This document shows positions 32,544-40,919 of a DNA stretch of 64,000 nucleotides, piece by piece. The DNA is from Chryseobacterium sp. G0162 (GTDB taxonomy: Bacteria > Bacteroidota > Bacteroidia > Flavobacteriales > Weeksellaceae). The translations under genes and the position numbers were made by a program. Where the stretch lies: contig NZ_CP033922.1 in the NCBI RefSeq assembly GCF_003815715.1, forward strand, positions 2,262,001 through 2,326,000, in the 5' to 3' direction. The notes under the pieces were generated by a model. That model ran no database searches and was not told the origin of the DNA. It saw only the letters and a list, made by a program, of their open reading frames with translations. Within the stretch, counting starts at the first letter, position 1. Each line of letters starts with the position of its first letter.

Positions 32544-33764
32544 TTAACTCAGCATTCGTTGTGCTTTTTTCACTCCTTCTACCAAAAGATCAATCTCTTC
32601 AAAAGTATTATAAACAGCAAAACTGGCTCTTACTGTTCCGGCAATATTAAAGAATTCCATAATAGGCTGCGTACAGTGATGTCCTGTTCTTACAGCAATA
32701 CTCATTTTGTCAAGGATCATCCCTACATCGGAAGAAATCCCTACTCCTTCCAGATTAAAGGAAACAACTCCTACCCTCTTCGCTTTTTCACCATATACTT
32801 TCAACCCTTCAATTTCTAAAAGATGTCTTTGAGCATATTCCAACAAAGCATTTTCATGGTTCTGAATATTCTCACGCCCCACTCTATTCATAAAATCAAC
32901 CGCTGCACCTAAAGCAATATTCCCTCCAACATTTGGTGTTCCTGCTTCATATTTAAATGGAAGCCCTGCATAGGTTGTCCCATCAAAAGAACATGTTGCA
33001 ATCATTTCTCCTCCTCCATGGAATGGGGGTAAAGCTTCCAGTATCTCTCGTTTACCATATAAAACTCCCGTTCCCATCGGAGCATACATTTTATGCCCTG
33101 AGAAAACAAAGAAATCACAATCCATCTTCTGAACATCAATATTGAAGTGAGGAGCAGACTGCGCCCCATCAATAACAACATAAGCATCTGTATTCTTTCT
33201 TGTTTTTGCAATAATTTCTTCAATAGGATTTACAATTCCCAATGCATTAGAAACCTGATTAACAGAAACCACTTTCGTTTTTTCACTTAAAAACTCATCA
33301 AAATAATCTAACTGAAGAATTCCATTTTCGTCAATAGGAATCACTCGAAGTTTTGCGCCGGTTCTTTCACAAAGCAATTGCCATGGAACAATATTGGAGT
33401 GATGCTCCAGGTAGGAAATGATAATCTCATCGTCTTTTTTAAGTTTTTGAGTTAAAATATAAGAGATAAGGTTCAATCCTTCTGTTGTTCCTTTGGTGAA
33501 AATAACTTCAAAATCATGTTCTGCATTAATGAACTTTTGGATCTTTCTTCTTGAAAGTTCCATTTCTTCTGTTGCAAGTTGACTTAATGTATGAATTCCT
33601 CTGTGAACATTCGCATTAAGTTCTGTATAATATGCGTGACAGACTTCTAAAACCGAATTTGGCTTTTGAGATGTAGCAGCATTATCCAGATAAACCAACG
33701 GCTTACCATTCACTTCTCTGTCCAATATAGAAAACTGGCTTCTTATTTCCTGAATGTCAAACAT
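32544..33764 (-). CDS. sufS: Cysteine desulfurase SufS
   Basis: This 406-aa PLP enzyme (group II, SufS/CsdA type) removes sulfur from cysteine for Fe-S cluster assembly. PLP is bound by Lys225 in SGHKMYAPMGTG, and the persulfide-forming Cys364 is in RTGHHCTQP, with the short loop that distinguishes SufS from IscS. LVYLDNAATSQKP and VHRGIHTLSQLAT are family signatures. No other suf genes adjoin, so they must be elsewhere. -7 box TAAATTTG on the minus strand at 33807-33814. Confidence 0.94.
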   Translation of the reverse strand: MFDIQEIRSQFSILDREVNGKPLVYLDNAATSQKPNSVLEVCHAYYTELNANVHRGIHTLSQLATEEMELSRRKIQKFINAEHDFEVIFTKGTTEGLNLISYILTQKLKKDDEIIISYLEHHSNIVPWQLLCERTGAKLRVIPIDENGILQLDYFDEFLSEKTKVVSVNQVSNALGIVNPIEEIIAKTRKNTDAYVVIDGAQSAPHFNIDVQKMDCDFFVFSGHKMYAPMGTGVLYGKREILEALPPFHGGGEMIATCSFDGTTYAGLPFKYEAGTPNVGGNIALGAAVDFMNRVGRENIQNHENALLEYAQRHLLEIEGLKVYGEKAKRVGVVSFNLEGVGISSDVGMILDKMSIAVRTGHHCTQPIMEFFNIAGTVRASFAVYNTFEEIDLLVEGVKKAQRMLS

Positions 33765-33806
33765 TTATTTATTTTTTAAATTAAAGCGTTCTTATTTAGA
33801 ACACTT

Positions 33807-33814
33807 CAAATTTA
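33807..33814 (-). promoter_or_regulatory. -7 box of sufS promoter
   Basis: TAAATTTG on the minus strand, about 43 nt upstream of the ATG. The expected leader includes GTTCT-TATTT-AGAAC (33788-33802), a small inverted repeat. Confidence 0.5.
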
Positions 33815-33960
33815 CGGCTTTTTTTCCGAAAGGAGGTATGGGATGAAGAGGTGATACTTGTCAGTTGATAGAAATATTCAATGAGAGATCGCTAAGAAAA
33901 CCGATAAGAGAAAAGACGAAAGGATAAATTGAAATCTTTTTCTCTTGTTCCCAATAAAAA

Positions 33961-33981
33961 ACCCGTCAAAAAATGACGGGT
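33961..33981 (-). terminator. Terminator of rplY
   Basis: ACCCGTCA (33961-33968) pairs with TGACGGGT (33974-33981) around AAAAA, with a T-run on the minus strand. The embedded CGTCA-N5-TGACG matches the accessory-cluster operator by coincidence. Confidence 0.85.
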
Positions 33982-34006
33982 CTTATATGGTTTAAATAAG
34001 CAATTC

Positions 34007-34660
34007 TTATTCTGCAGATTTTTCTTCTGTTGTTGGAACATCAGGAGATTGAGTAGCAACTTCTGCTGCTTCTTCTTCATCCTCATCATCCATTGCTGCT
34101 GCACCACCTTTCATTGCATTTCTAGACATCTTAACAGCAACTACTACTGCATTGTCTGGGTGCATGAAAGAATATCCTTCAGTTTTGATACCACCGATGT
34201 AAAGTTTGTTACCGATTTTTAATGGAGTAACATCTACAACGATTTCGTCAGGTAAGTTAGCAGGAATAGCTTTTACTTTTAGCTTTCTGAAAGACTGACG
34301 TAAAACACCACCAGCTACAACACCTTTTGAACGTCCTGTAATTCTTACCGGAACTTCCATAACAACTGGCTTATCGTCAGATAATTGATAGAAGTCAATG
34401 TGAAGAATTTTGTCAGTAATTGGGTGGAACTGAATATCTTGAAGAACTGCTGGAATTGTTTTTCCGTCAACTTCAATAGATACCGTGTGTGCTTCAGGAG
34501 TGTATACTAAACCTTTGAAAGCTCTCTCTTCAGCAGAGAAGTTTAAAGGTGTCTCACCTCCATAAACAACACAAGGAACTAATTCAGCATCACGTAAAGC
34601 TTTTGTAGACTTTTTGCCCACGCTTTCTCTTTTTGTACCTTGAATTGTAATAGATTTCAT
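34007..34660 (-). CDS. rplY: 50S ribosomal protein L25/general stress protein Ctc
   Basis: This 217-aa protein is the long (TL5/Ctc) form of bL25, which binds 5S rRNA. The N-terminal domain begins [20 protein letters not shown] and includes PCVVYGG; the C-terminal beta domain covers about 95-185. The last ~35 residues are an acidic tail ([20 protein letters not shown]). It lies 55 nt downstream of prs, the common arrangement. Confidence 0.93.
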   Translation of the reverse strand: MKSITIQGTKRESVGKKSTKALRDAELVPCVVYGGETPLNFSAEERAFKGLVYTPEAHTVSIEVDGKTIPAVLQDIQFHPITDKILHIDFYQLSDDKPVVMEVPVRITGRSKGVVAGGVLRQSFRKLKVKAIPANLPDEIVVDVTPLKIGNKLYIGGIKTEGYSFMHPDNAVVVAVKMSRNAMKGGAAAMDDEDEEEAAEVATQSPDVPTTEEKSAE

Positions 34661-34715
34661 TTATAAAAAATTTAAAAAATTGTTCTTATTTAATCTGCAA
34701 ACTATTTAAAATCAA

Positions 34716-35654
34716 TTAAATAACAAACTTGCTACTGATTGATTTGTGCTCATGAACCATCGTCATAACGTCTGCAAATAATGGGGCGCAAGATAGCACT
34801 TTTATTTTAGATGACAAATTATTTTTAACAGGAATTGAGTCAGTTACAATAACTTCCAAAAGTTTTGAGTTCTCAATATTCTCATAAGCCTTTCCTGAAA
34901 GCACTCCATGCGTAGCCATAGCTCTTACCGTTTTTGCTCCTTTCTCAATCAGAATATCTGCTGCTTTGCAAAGGGTCCCTGCAGTATCAATCATGTCATC
35001 AATAAGAATTACATTCTTACCGGTAACATCTCCAATTAGGAACATTTCTTCTACAACGTTTGCTTTCTTTCTTTCCTTGTAAGCAATTACTACTTCTGCC
35101 CCTAAGTGACCTGCATAGTTTTTTGCTCTTTTTGCACCTCCCATATCAGGAGAAGCGATGGTAAGGTTATCAAGATTTAAAGATTTAATGTAATCAACAA
35201 AGATGGACGAAGCATAAAGGTGATCTACCGGGATTTCGAAAAATCCTTGAATCTGATCTGCATGAAGGTCCATTGTCATTATTCTTGTTGCTCCCGCTGC
35301 TGTAAGAAGGTTCGCAACTAACTTAGCACCGATCGGCGCTCTTGGCTTGTCTTTTCTGTCCTGTCTGGCAAGTCCGAAGTAAGGAATTACAACGGTAATG
35401 CTCTTTGCAGAAGCTCTTTTTGCTGCATCAATCATTAGAAGAAGTTCTAAAAGATTGTCTGCAGGCGGGAATGTAGATCCGATTAGGAAAACCCTTCCTC
35501 CTCTTACAGATTCATCCAAAACAGGTTCAAATTCCCCATCACTGAACTCCTGAAAGTTGATTTTTCCTAATTCTTTCCCATAACTCTGGGCAATTTTCTC
35601 TGCCAAGTCCCTGCTGGTTCTTGTACAAAATAGATAACTTAACTGATCGGCCAT
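34716..35654 (-). CDS. prs: Ribose-phosphate pyrophosphokinase
   Basis: This 312-aa enzyme makes PRPP from ribose 5-phosphate and ATP for nucleotide, His and Trp synthesis. It contains FSDGEFEPVLDESVRGGRVF, the RQDRKDKPRAPIGAKL flexible loop and the PRPP-binding VILIDDMIDTAGTLC. The -7 box TAAATTTG (minus strand, 35677-35684) precedes the ATG by 22 nt. Probably co-transcribed with rplY. Confidence 0.96.
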   Translation of the reverse strand: MADQLSYLFCTRTSRDLAEKIAQSYGKELGKINFQEFSDGEFEPVLDESVRGGRVFLIGSTFPPADNLLELLLMIDAAKRASAKSITVVIPYFGLARQDRKDKPRAPIGAKLVANLLTAAGATRIMTMDLHADQIQGFFEIPVDHLYASSIFVDYIKSLNLDNLTIASPDMGGAKRAKNYAGHLGAEVVIAYKERKKANVVEEMFLIGDVTGKNVILIDDMIDTAGTLCKAADILIEKGAKTVRAMATHGVLSGKAYENIENSKLLEVIVTDSIPVKNNLSSKIKVLSCAPLFADVMTMVHEHKSISSKFVI

Positions 35655-35676
35655 TTTTACTTTTTAAAAGATTTTG

Positions 35677-35684
35677 CAAATTTA
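35677..35684 (-). promoter_or_regulatory. -7 box of the prs-rplY unit
   Basis: TAAATTTG on the minus strand, perfect match. Confidence 0.55.
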
Positions 35685-35688
35685 AAAA

Positions 35689-35717
35689 AAAACCACAAGA
35701 TTTACTCCTGTGGTTTT
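35689..35717 (-). terminator. Terminator of the FadL/GDSL lipoprotein pair
   Basis: AAAACCACA (35689-35697) pairs with TGTGGTTTT (35709-35717), with a T-run on the minus strand, just past the stop at 35740. Confidence 0.8.
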
Positions 35718-35739
35718 TAAGTTTTTATTTAATCAATAA

Positions 35740-37296
35740 TTATGGTAGTGTAACTCCTGAGTAATTATTAGGGTTTACAAGAGGTAACGATGAGTTATAA
35801 GTTGCGTTAATTGCCATAATAAATTCATTGGCAATAACACCATATCCTCTACCCGTTAAATGCACTCCATCCAATGAGAATGCACCTCCGGATACAAATT
35901 TAGCCGTATATTTTACTCCATCCCAAGAAATACCAGAATCTGCAGCTAATTGCTTAAGTTTAGCATTTGCATCTACAAAAGCGTATCCTTTTGCGGTGGC
36001 AGCTGCTTTAATGGTTACGTTATAAGCATCAATAGCATCATTGATTTCCTTAATTTCAGATGGAATCAGAACATACTTGTCTGCAAATGGATACGCTATT
36101 CCTCTAGCTCCAAGAGTTGGCGGAACTCCCGTAGGAAGCGTCTCAAGTGTACCAATAGCGGCTTTTGTTGTCAAAGGAATAAGATCCCCGGATTTCGCCT
36201 GTCTTGCTTGCCCATAAGTAACACCGAAATAACCAGCAAGTGCCATTAAAGTTGGATTTCCGGACGCTGTAGCAGCAGCAGTGATCTGCGCTCCTAAGTT
36301 TGCAATACTTTCATCCTTAATCAATAATGGATTGGATGCTGTTTTAGAAAGAGGTTTAATTCTGTCTCCAGCTCCTAATGCGGTTAAGATCTGGTTTAAA
36401 GGACCATATACATTTTTATTTAGGTCATCAATTGTGGCCTCCCCCACAGCAACATTACCCTTTCCTAAAACTGCAGAAGTCAAAGGATTTGTTGGAATTG
36501 TTGTCAAAGAAGGAATAGAGGTTACACTTGGAATATTCGCAATAACACCTTTAGCTTTTGTTGCTTCAATTTTAGAAATCAACAAATCATAATATTGCTT
36601 AAACTGAGCAGGAGGCGTCAATGTTTCAACAGAACTATCTGCACCTGCCAATGCGTATAATAAAGCATCATTATTTCCTATCCACAAGGAGAAGAATGTA
36701 GGATTTTGGCTAACAAAGTCATCAATTACTGCTACATTAGGAGAAGAAGCAAATCTCACAAAGTAAGGGTTTGCCGTTTTTGTCACTAACCCAGCAACAT
36801 CACCGTATTTCGGCGCTAATAAATGAGCCACCTTTGCTCCCGGAACTCCCATATTATTAAAAGGACCTTTCACAAAATTGGTTACTAGATTGGCTGCCTT
36901 ATTATCATTAACCGGACCAATATCAGGAGCTCCATCAACAAAACCTTTTATATAAAGCTTTGTATCCTGAATCTGAAGTGTAGCAGTTCCTCCTAGAGGG
37001 AGAAGCAATCCTCCGTTATTATCTCCCATTAAAGGCTGTTTAAACTCTCCACCGCCAACAAGTTTCATTTGCTGAGCAATCATTGACGGATAAGATTCGT
37101 TCTGGCCATCTATATAAAGAGCCCCATCTCTGTATCCAGAAGTCAGAGAGTTCCCTAAAGCAACATATTTTGAGAAATCAGCACTTCCCTTTGATGCCTG
37201 TATGTCTTTTACATCAGTATCAAAGTCAGTTTTACAGCTTGTTACAGTAAAAAGAAGTGCAGAAACTGCTATTGTTGATATTATAATTTTTTTCAT
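35740..37296 (-). CDS. SGNH/GDSL-type hydrolase lipoprotein
   Basis: This 518-aa lipoprotein (signal ending VTSC, Cys21) has the SGNH block I motif in YVALGNSLTSGYRDG (nucleophile Ser in GNSLT), a later SLWIGNNDALLYAL segment (block III Asn) and DGVHLTGRGYG with the catalytic Asp-His near the C terminus. Such enzymes are esterases or lipases. It is encoded 11 nt after a FadL-type outer-membrane channel, so it may release fatty acids at the surface or periplasmic face for uptake by that channel (inference). Confidence 0.85.
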   Translation of the reverse strand: MKKIIISTIAVSALLFTVTSCKTDFDTDVKDIQASKGSADFSKYVALGNSLTSGYRDGALYIDGQNESYPSMIAQQMKLVGGGEFKQPLMGDNNGGLLLPLGGTATLQIQDTKLYIKGFVDGAPDIGPVNDNKAANLVTNFVKGPFNNMGVPGAKVAHLLAPKYGDVAGLVTKTANPYFVRFASSPNVAVIDDFVSQNPTFFSLWIGNNDALLYALAGADSSVETLTPPAQFKQYYDLLISKIEATKAKGVIANIPSVTSIPSLTTIPTNPLTSAVLGKGNVAVGEATIDDLNKNVYGPLNQILTALGAGDRIKPLSKTASNPLLIKDESIANLGAQITAAATASGNPTLMALAGYFGVTYGQARQAKSGDLIPLTTKAAIGTLETLPTGVPPTLGARGIAYPFADKYVLIPSEIKEINDAIDAYNVTIKAAATAKGYAFVDANAKLKQLAADSGISWDGVKYTAKFVSGGAFSLDGVHLTGRGYGVIANEFIMAINATYNSSLPLVNPNNYSGVTLP

Positions 37297-37307
37297 AGTC
37301 TTTTAAA

Positions 37308-38543
37308 TTAAAAAGGATTGTAAGATAAACCTAGACCAAAATAGAACGCTTTTGCTTTCGCTTGTCCGTAGAATCCAAGATTAGCATTATTTACATTTCT
37401 ATATTGAGGCATTGCATATCCTCCTGCAATATCAACCCCAAACTGCTTTAGTTTAAATCCTACTCCGCCTGTAATTACATAAGTATTAAATGAAGGAGTT
37501 TCTGGTATAAAGTTCTCATTCGTATAAGGAGATTCATCATAATAAGCTCCTAAACGTCCGTAAATTATATTAGAGAATGCATACTGAGTTCCCAATCTAA
37601 ATGTCTTGGAGTTTCTAAAGTTCTTAGGACTCACAAGAACAGTAGGATCTGCCTGATTTCCGATCGGTGCATTATCAAAATCCAATACAAGTTTGCTGTA
37701 TCTCTCCCATCCATGATAGTTGAAGTCTGCAGAAACCTGCCATTTAGGTGTCACCTTATAGGTTAAACCAATGGTATATTCTTCAACTAATGGAAGTGTT
37801 GCTGTAAAACCATCTTGTCCTGCAGCATTCAGTTTCAATAATGAATAAGGAGTCTGAGACGGGAACTTGAATGTAGCAGTTCCGTTACTAGCTTTCATAT
37901 CAATCGCTGAACGGTAAGCAATACTTACATCCAATTTCGGATCAGGTCTGAAATAGAAACCGAACCCATATCCGTGTCCGCTTGCTTTATCGTCATTGAT
38001 ATTGACCTGTCCATTAAATTGTGTCACAGCTTTATCCCAATCTACTTTTCCTCTTGCATAGATATAGCTCGCTCCGAAAGCCAACCAAGGAGCTAACTTT
38101 ACAGAAACCATTGGTTGGAAATAATAACTCTTTAGTTCTAATTTCTGCACCATTTCCTTTCCTTCCCAATTATCTGGCCACTTAACCGTACTTCCGAAAG
38201 GGGTCGAGAAACTAAACCCTACAGATAAATTTTCTATTGGTTTATAAGTAATCGCTGCATAGATCGGGGTCCCTAGAGGGTTATCCGTTTCCGTACTCTG
38301 CAAAGTATTTAAGTTTTGAAAAGTAACTTTATTACTTGCACCAAACCCTCCCGCTACCACGCTCAGCTTGGAAGGAATAAATGACATACCTGCCGGGTTG
38401 AAGAATGTCACACTTGCATCTTCAGCATGAGCACTAGTATGCGCCATTGCCAATTGCTTTACCCCCTGCAAAGAAACTCTGAAGCCTCCTGCGTAAGATA
38501 AAACGCCCGCCAATAAAGCAGTTGATACTAATATTTTTTTCAT
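37308..38543 (-). CDS. Outer-membrane transporter, FadL/OmpP1/TodX family
   Basis: This 411-aa protein has a signal peptide (MKKILVSTALLAGVLSYAGG) and the FadL pattern: an N-terminal plug with DASVTFFNPAGMSFIP, then alternating beta strands to a final aromatic strand (KAFYFGLGLSYNPF). It should form a 14-stranded barrel for long-chain fatty acids or other hydrophobic molecules. First gene of a two-gene unit with the GDSL lipoprotein. -7 box TATATTTG (minus strand) at 38563-38570. Confidence 0.9.
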   Translation of the reverse strand: MKKILVSTALLAGVLSYAGGFRVSLQGVKQLAMAHTSAHAEDASVTFFNPAGMSFIPSKLSVVAGGFGASNKVTFQNLNTLQSTETDNPLGTPIYAAITYKPIENLSVGFSFSTPFGSTVKWPDNWEGKEMVQKLELKSYYFQPMVSVKLAPWLAFGASYIYARGKVDWDKAVTQFNGQVNINDDKASGHGYGFGFYFRPDPKLDVSIAYRSAIDMKASNGTATFKFPSQTPYSLLKLNAAGQDGFTATLPLVEEYTIGLTYKVTPKWQVSADFNYHGWERYSKLVLDFDNAPIGNQADPTVLVSPKNFRNSKTFRLGTQYAFSNIIYGRLGAYYDESPYTNENFIPETPSFNTYVITGGVGFKLKQFGVDIAGGYAMPQYRNVNNANLGFYGQAKAKAFYFGLGLSYNPF

Positions 38544-38562
38544 AGACTATTATTATATAATC

Positions 38563-38570
38563 CAAATATA
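38563..38570 (-). promoter_or_regulatory. -7 box of the FadL-type gene
   Basis: TATATTTG on the minus strand, perfect match, 20 nt before the ATG. Confidence 0.55.
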
Positions 38571-38992
38571 AAATTATTTTGAATACACCTGTTAATATTT
38601 CCCAACATTTTAAACATTATACAAAAAGAAAATTATGTTTAAAATAACATTCTAGACATAATAAAGCACAAAACTGTAGTTAGCAATTGATTATAAAAAC
38701 ACATTACAGAGACTATAATATCTGTTTAATATTAAACAATTGTTTAACACAAGATAGTTTTGACCCTATTATAAACTACGATTAAGGTAAATCTGAAAAA
38801 ATGTTAAAATTTTCCGTTGGATTATTTTTCAACGATTCTGAATTTTAGAATGATTCAAAAAGAAGCTCACAAAACCTGCTAAACTCATCTTCTTTACAAT
38901 TCTCAAATTATCTCCTTATCAAAATATGGAAATGTTTTACCCGGAATTCAGGTTATTTGAGTATTTTAGAATTGCATAAAGATAAAAATACA
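38571..38992. other. AT-rich intergenic region between FadL-type and PSP1 genes
   Basis: No ORF of useful length on either strand. It contains the divergent promoters and, at 38751-38784, a half-match to the accessory-cluster operator/promoter module (AGTTT-TGACC then TA at the correct distance) that I regard as too weak to call. Confidence 0.4.
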
Positions 38993-39000
38993 TAAATTTG
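38993..39000 (+). promoter_or_regulatory. -7 box of PSP1-gldH-PBP1A unit
   Basis: TAAATTTG, perfect match, 22 nt before the ATG at 39023. Confidence 0.6.
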
Positions 39001-39022
39001 CAAGATTATAAATAATAGAAAT

Positions 39023-40456
39023 ATGAGTTGTGGATGCAAAACATCCGGCGATTCTGCACATTCTTGTGGTCCTAAAAAAACCGCAAATGGCTGTGAAAAT
39101 GTAAATACCTGCGGGAATAGTTATAAATTAAGTGTTTTTGACTGGCTTTCTAACATCAACAATCCGGCACCAAACAGGTGTGATTTTGTAGAAGTTAGAT
39201 TTAAAAATGACAGAAAATCGTTTTATAAGAATGTAAATAATATCCCTTTACATATAGGTAGCGTAATTACAGTAGAATCTAGTCCGGGACACGATGTAGG
39301 CGTAGTAAGCCTTACGGGAGAATTAGTAAAGATTCAGATGAAAAAGAAAAAGTTTTCTGAAGAATCAGCACTTAAAATATACAGACAGGCCAACCAAAAG
39401 GATCTTGAGGTATGGCAGGAAGCAAGAAAAAAAGAAGACGGAGTAAAACTTGAAGCAAGAAAAATTGCTCAAAGATTAGGTCTTGAAATGAAGGTAACTG
39501 ATGTAGAATATCAGGGTGATTCATCAAAGATAACTTTTTATTATACAGCTGATAACCGTATAGACTTTAGACAGCTGATTAAAGATTACGCAGGAGCTTT
39601 CAGAACCAAGATTGATATGAAACAAATCGGGTTCAGACAGGAAGCTGCAAAAGTAGGAGGAATTGGATCTTGTGGACGTGAGCTTTGCTGTTCCACATGG
39701 TTAACAGACTTCAGATCTGTAAACACTAACGTAGCAAGATATCAGCAATTAAGTATTAACCCTCAGAAACTTGCAGGACAGTGCGGTAAGCTTAAATGCT
39801 GCCTTAACTATGAGCTTGACAGCTATTTGGATGCATTAAGCAATTTCCCATCTTCTTCTACTACACTGGAAACAGAAAAAGGAAAGGCATTTTGTATCAA
39901 AATAGATGTTTTCAAAAAGAAAATGTGGTTTGCTTATGTAGACCATTCTATTGCATGGTATGATTTTGATATTGATCTCGTTAAAAAACTGATTTCAAAG
40001 AACAAGAGAGGAGAGAGAATACTCCCTTTAGAAGATCTGAAACAGCCTGAGACACCATCTCAAAGCATTGACCTGATTCAGGAAAACAATGTAGACCGCT
40101 TCGAGAAGAAGAACAGAAACAACAGAAACAGAAACAATCAGAATAAGCAAAGCAACAATCAAAATCAAAATCAAGGACAAGGGCAAGGGCAAGTTCAGGG
40201 ACAAAAGAAAAACAGGCCAGAAAGACAGGAAAGAGCTAACAGGCCTGAGAAATCTGAAAATCCTAATACAAATTCCGGAAACCAGCCAAGGCAACAAAAA
40301 CCACAACAGCAACAGCAACAGCAACAAAAAGCACCTGTGGAAAAGGAAAATGTAAAAGCTACAGCCAATCCTGATGTGGATAAAGTGCAACAAAGCAACC
40401 CAAACAAGAAAAAATTTAAAAAAAAATATCCTCCAAAAAAAGATAAAAATGCGTAA
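39023..40456 (+). CDS. PSP1-domain protein (RicT/YaaT-like)
   Basis: This 477-aa protein starts with a Cys-rich segment (MSCGCKTSG, then HSCGPKKTANGCENVNTCG). The PSP1 domain covers about 55-260 and includes the signature GIGSCGRELCCSTWL and AGQCGKLKCCLNYELD, whose Cys residues bind Fe-S clusters in the RicAFT complex of Bacillus, which affects mRNA processing. The last ~120 residues are low-complexity Asn/Gln/Lys/Pro-rich (poly-Gln run near 430), probably disordered and perhaps RNA-binding. It overlaps gldH by 8 nt. Role in flavobacteria is unknown. Confidence 0.85.
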   Translation: MSCGCKTSGDSAHSCGPKKTANGCENVNTCGNSYKLSVFDWLSNINNPAPNRCDFVEVRFKNDRKSFYKNVNNIPLHIGSVITVESSPGHDVGVVSLTGELVKIQMKKKKFSEESALKIYRQANQKDLEVWQEARKKEDGVKLEARKIAQRLGLEMKVTDVEYQGDSSKITFYYTADNRIDFRQLIKDYAGAFRTKIDMKQIGFRQEAAKVGGIGSCGRELCCSTWLTDFRSVNTNVARYQQLSINPQKLAGQCGKLKCCLNYELDSYLDALSNFPSSSTTLETEKGKAFCIKIDVFKKKMWFAYVDHSIAWYDFDIDLVKKLISKNKRGERILPLEDLKQPETPSQSIDLIQENNVDRFEKKNRNNRNRNNQNKQSNNQNQNQGQGQGQVQGQKKNRPERQERANRPEKSENPNTNSGNQPRQQKPQQQQQQQQKAPVEKENVKATANPDVDKVQQSNPNKKKFKKKYPPKKDKNA

Positions 40457-40913
40457 AATTTTAGGATTATTCACCTTTATCCTTTTCTTTAGCTGTAACT
40501 CTTCTTCGGGAGAAGATGTTATTATGAATTCCGTTGACAATAAATGGAATAAGAAAAGTGAGCAAAAATTTAATCTTGAAATTTCAGATCCGCAAAATCC
40601 TAAAAATATTATATTTGTCGTAAGAAATAACAACAATTATCCTTACAGTAATATAAGGTTTATTGTGAATTTCACCAACCTTCAGAACAAGAAAAAGGAA
40701 ACCGATACCCTGAATTATGTTTTGGCAAAACCAAATGGCGAATGGCTTGGTACAGGCTTTGGTGACACAAAGGAAACATTGTTTCAGTATAAATTAAATT
40801 ACAAATTCCCAGCGAAAGGAAAATATGAAATCGGCCTGACCCAGGCAATGAGAAATGACAACCTTCCTGGAATTGAGGATATTGGAATAAAAATAGAAAC
40901 GGCTAAACCGTAA
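40449..40913 (+). CDS. gldH: Gliding motility lipoprotein GldH
   Basis: This 154-aa lipoprotein starts at ATG 40449, whose signal peptide ends FFSC (lipidated Cys). The remainder resembles GldH: EDVIMNSVDNKWNKKSEQKF, NNNYPYSNIRFIVNF and EWLGTGFGDTKE. GldH is needed for gliding and for type IX secretion in Flavobacterium johnsoniae; in non-gliding relatives it probably serves T9SS. It overlaps the PSP1 gene and lies 6 nt before PBP1A, a conserved flavobacterial order as far as I recall. A longer frame from 40374 lacks the signal at its start. Confidence 0.87.
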   Translation: MRKILGLFTFILFFSCNSSSGEDVIMNSVDNKWNKKSEQKFNLEISDPQNPKNIIFVVRNNNNYPYSNIRFIVNFTNLQNKKKETDTLNYVLAKPNGEWLGTGFGDTKETLFQYKLNYKFPAKGKYEIGLTQAMRNDNLPGIEDIGIKIETAKP

Positions 40914-40919
40914 CCATAA

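Noticed and set aside
33961..33981. CGTCA-AAAAA-TGACG, an exact fit to the accessory-cluster half-sites
   Set aside because: It is the stem and loop of the rplY terminator (GC-rich stem, T-run on the minus strand, just past the stop) and no -7 box follows at the required spacing.
38751..38784. Half-copy of the module (AAGAT-AGTTT-TGACC, TACGATTA at the 26-nt offset)
   Set aside because: The left half-site matches at no position and the -7 box is poor; the adjacent PSP1 gene has its own perfect TAAATTTG. Possibly a decayed site, but not supportable.
40028..40636. 202-codon frame opposite the end of the PSP1 gene
   Set aside because: It is the complement of the low-complexity Gln/Asn/Lys tail, giving runs of Leu and Phe; no start or promoter logic.
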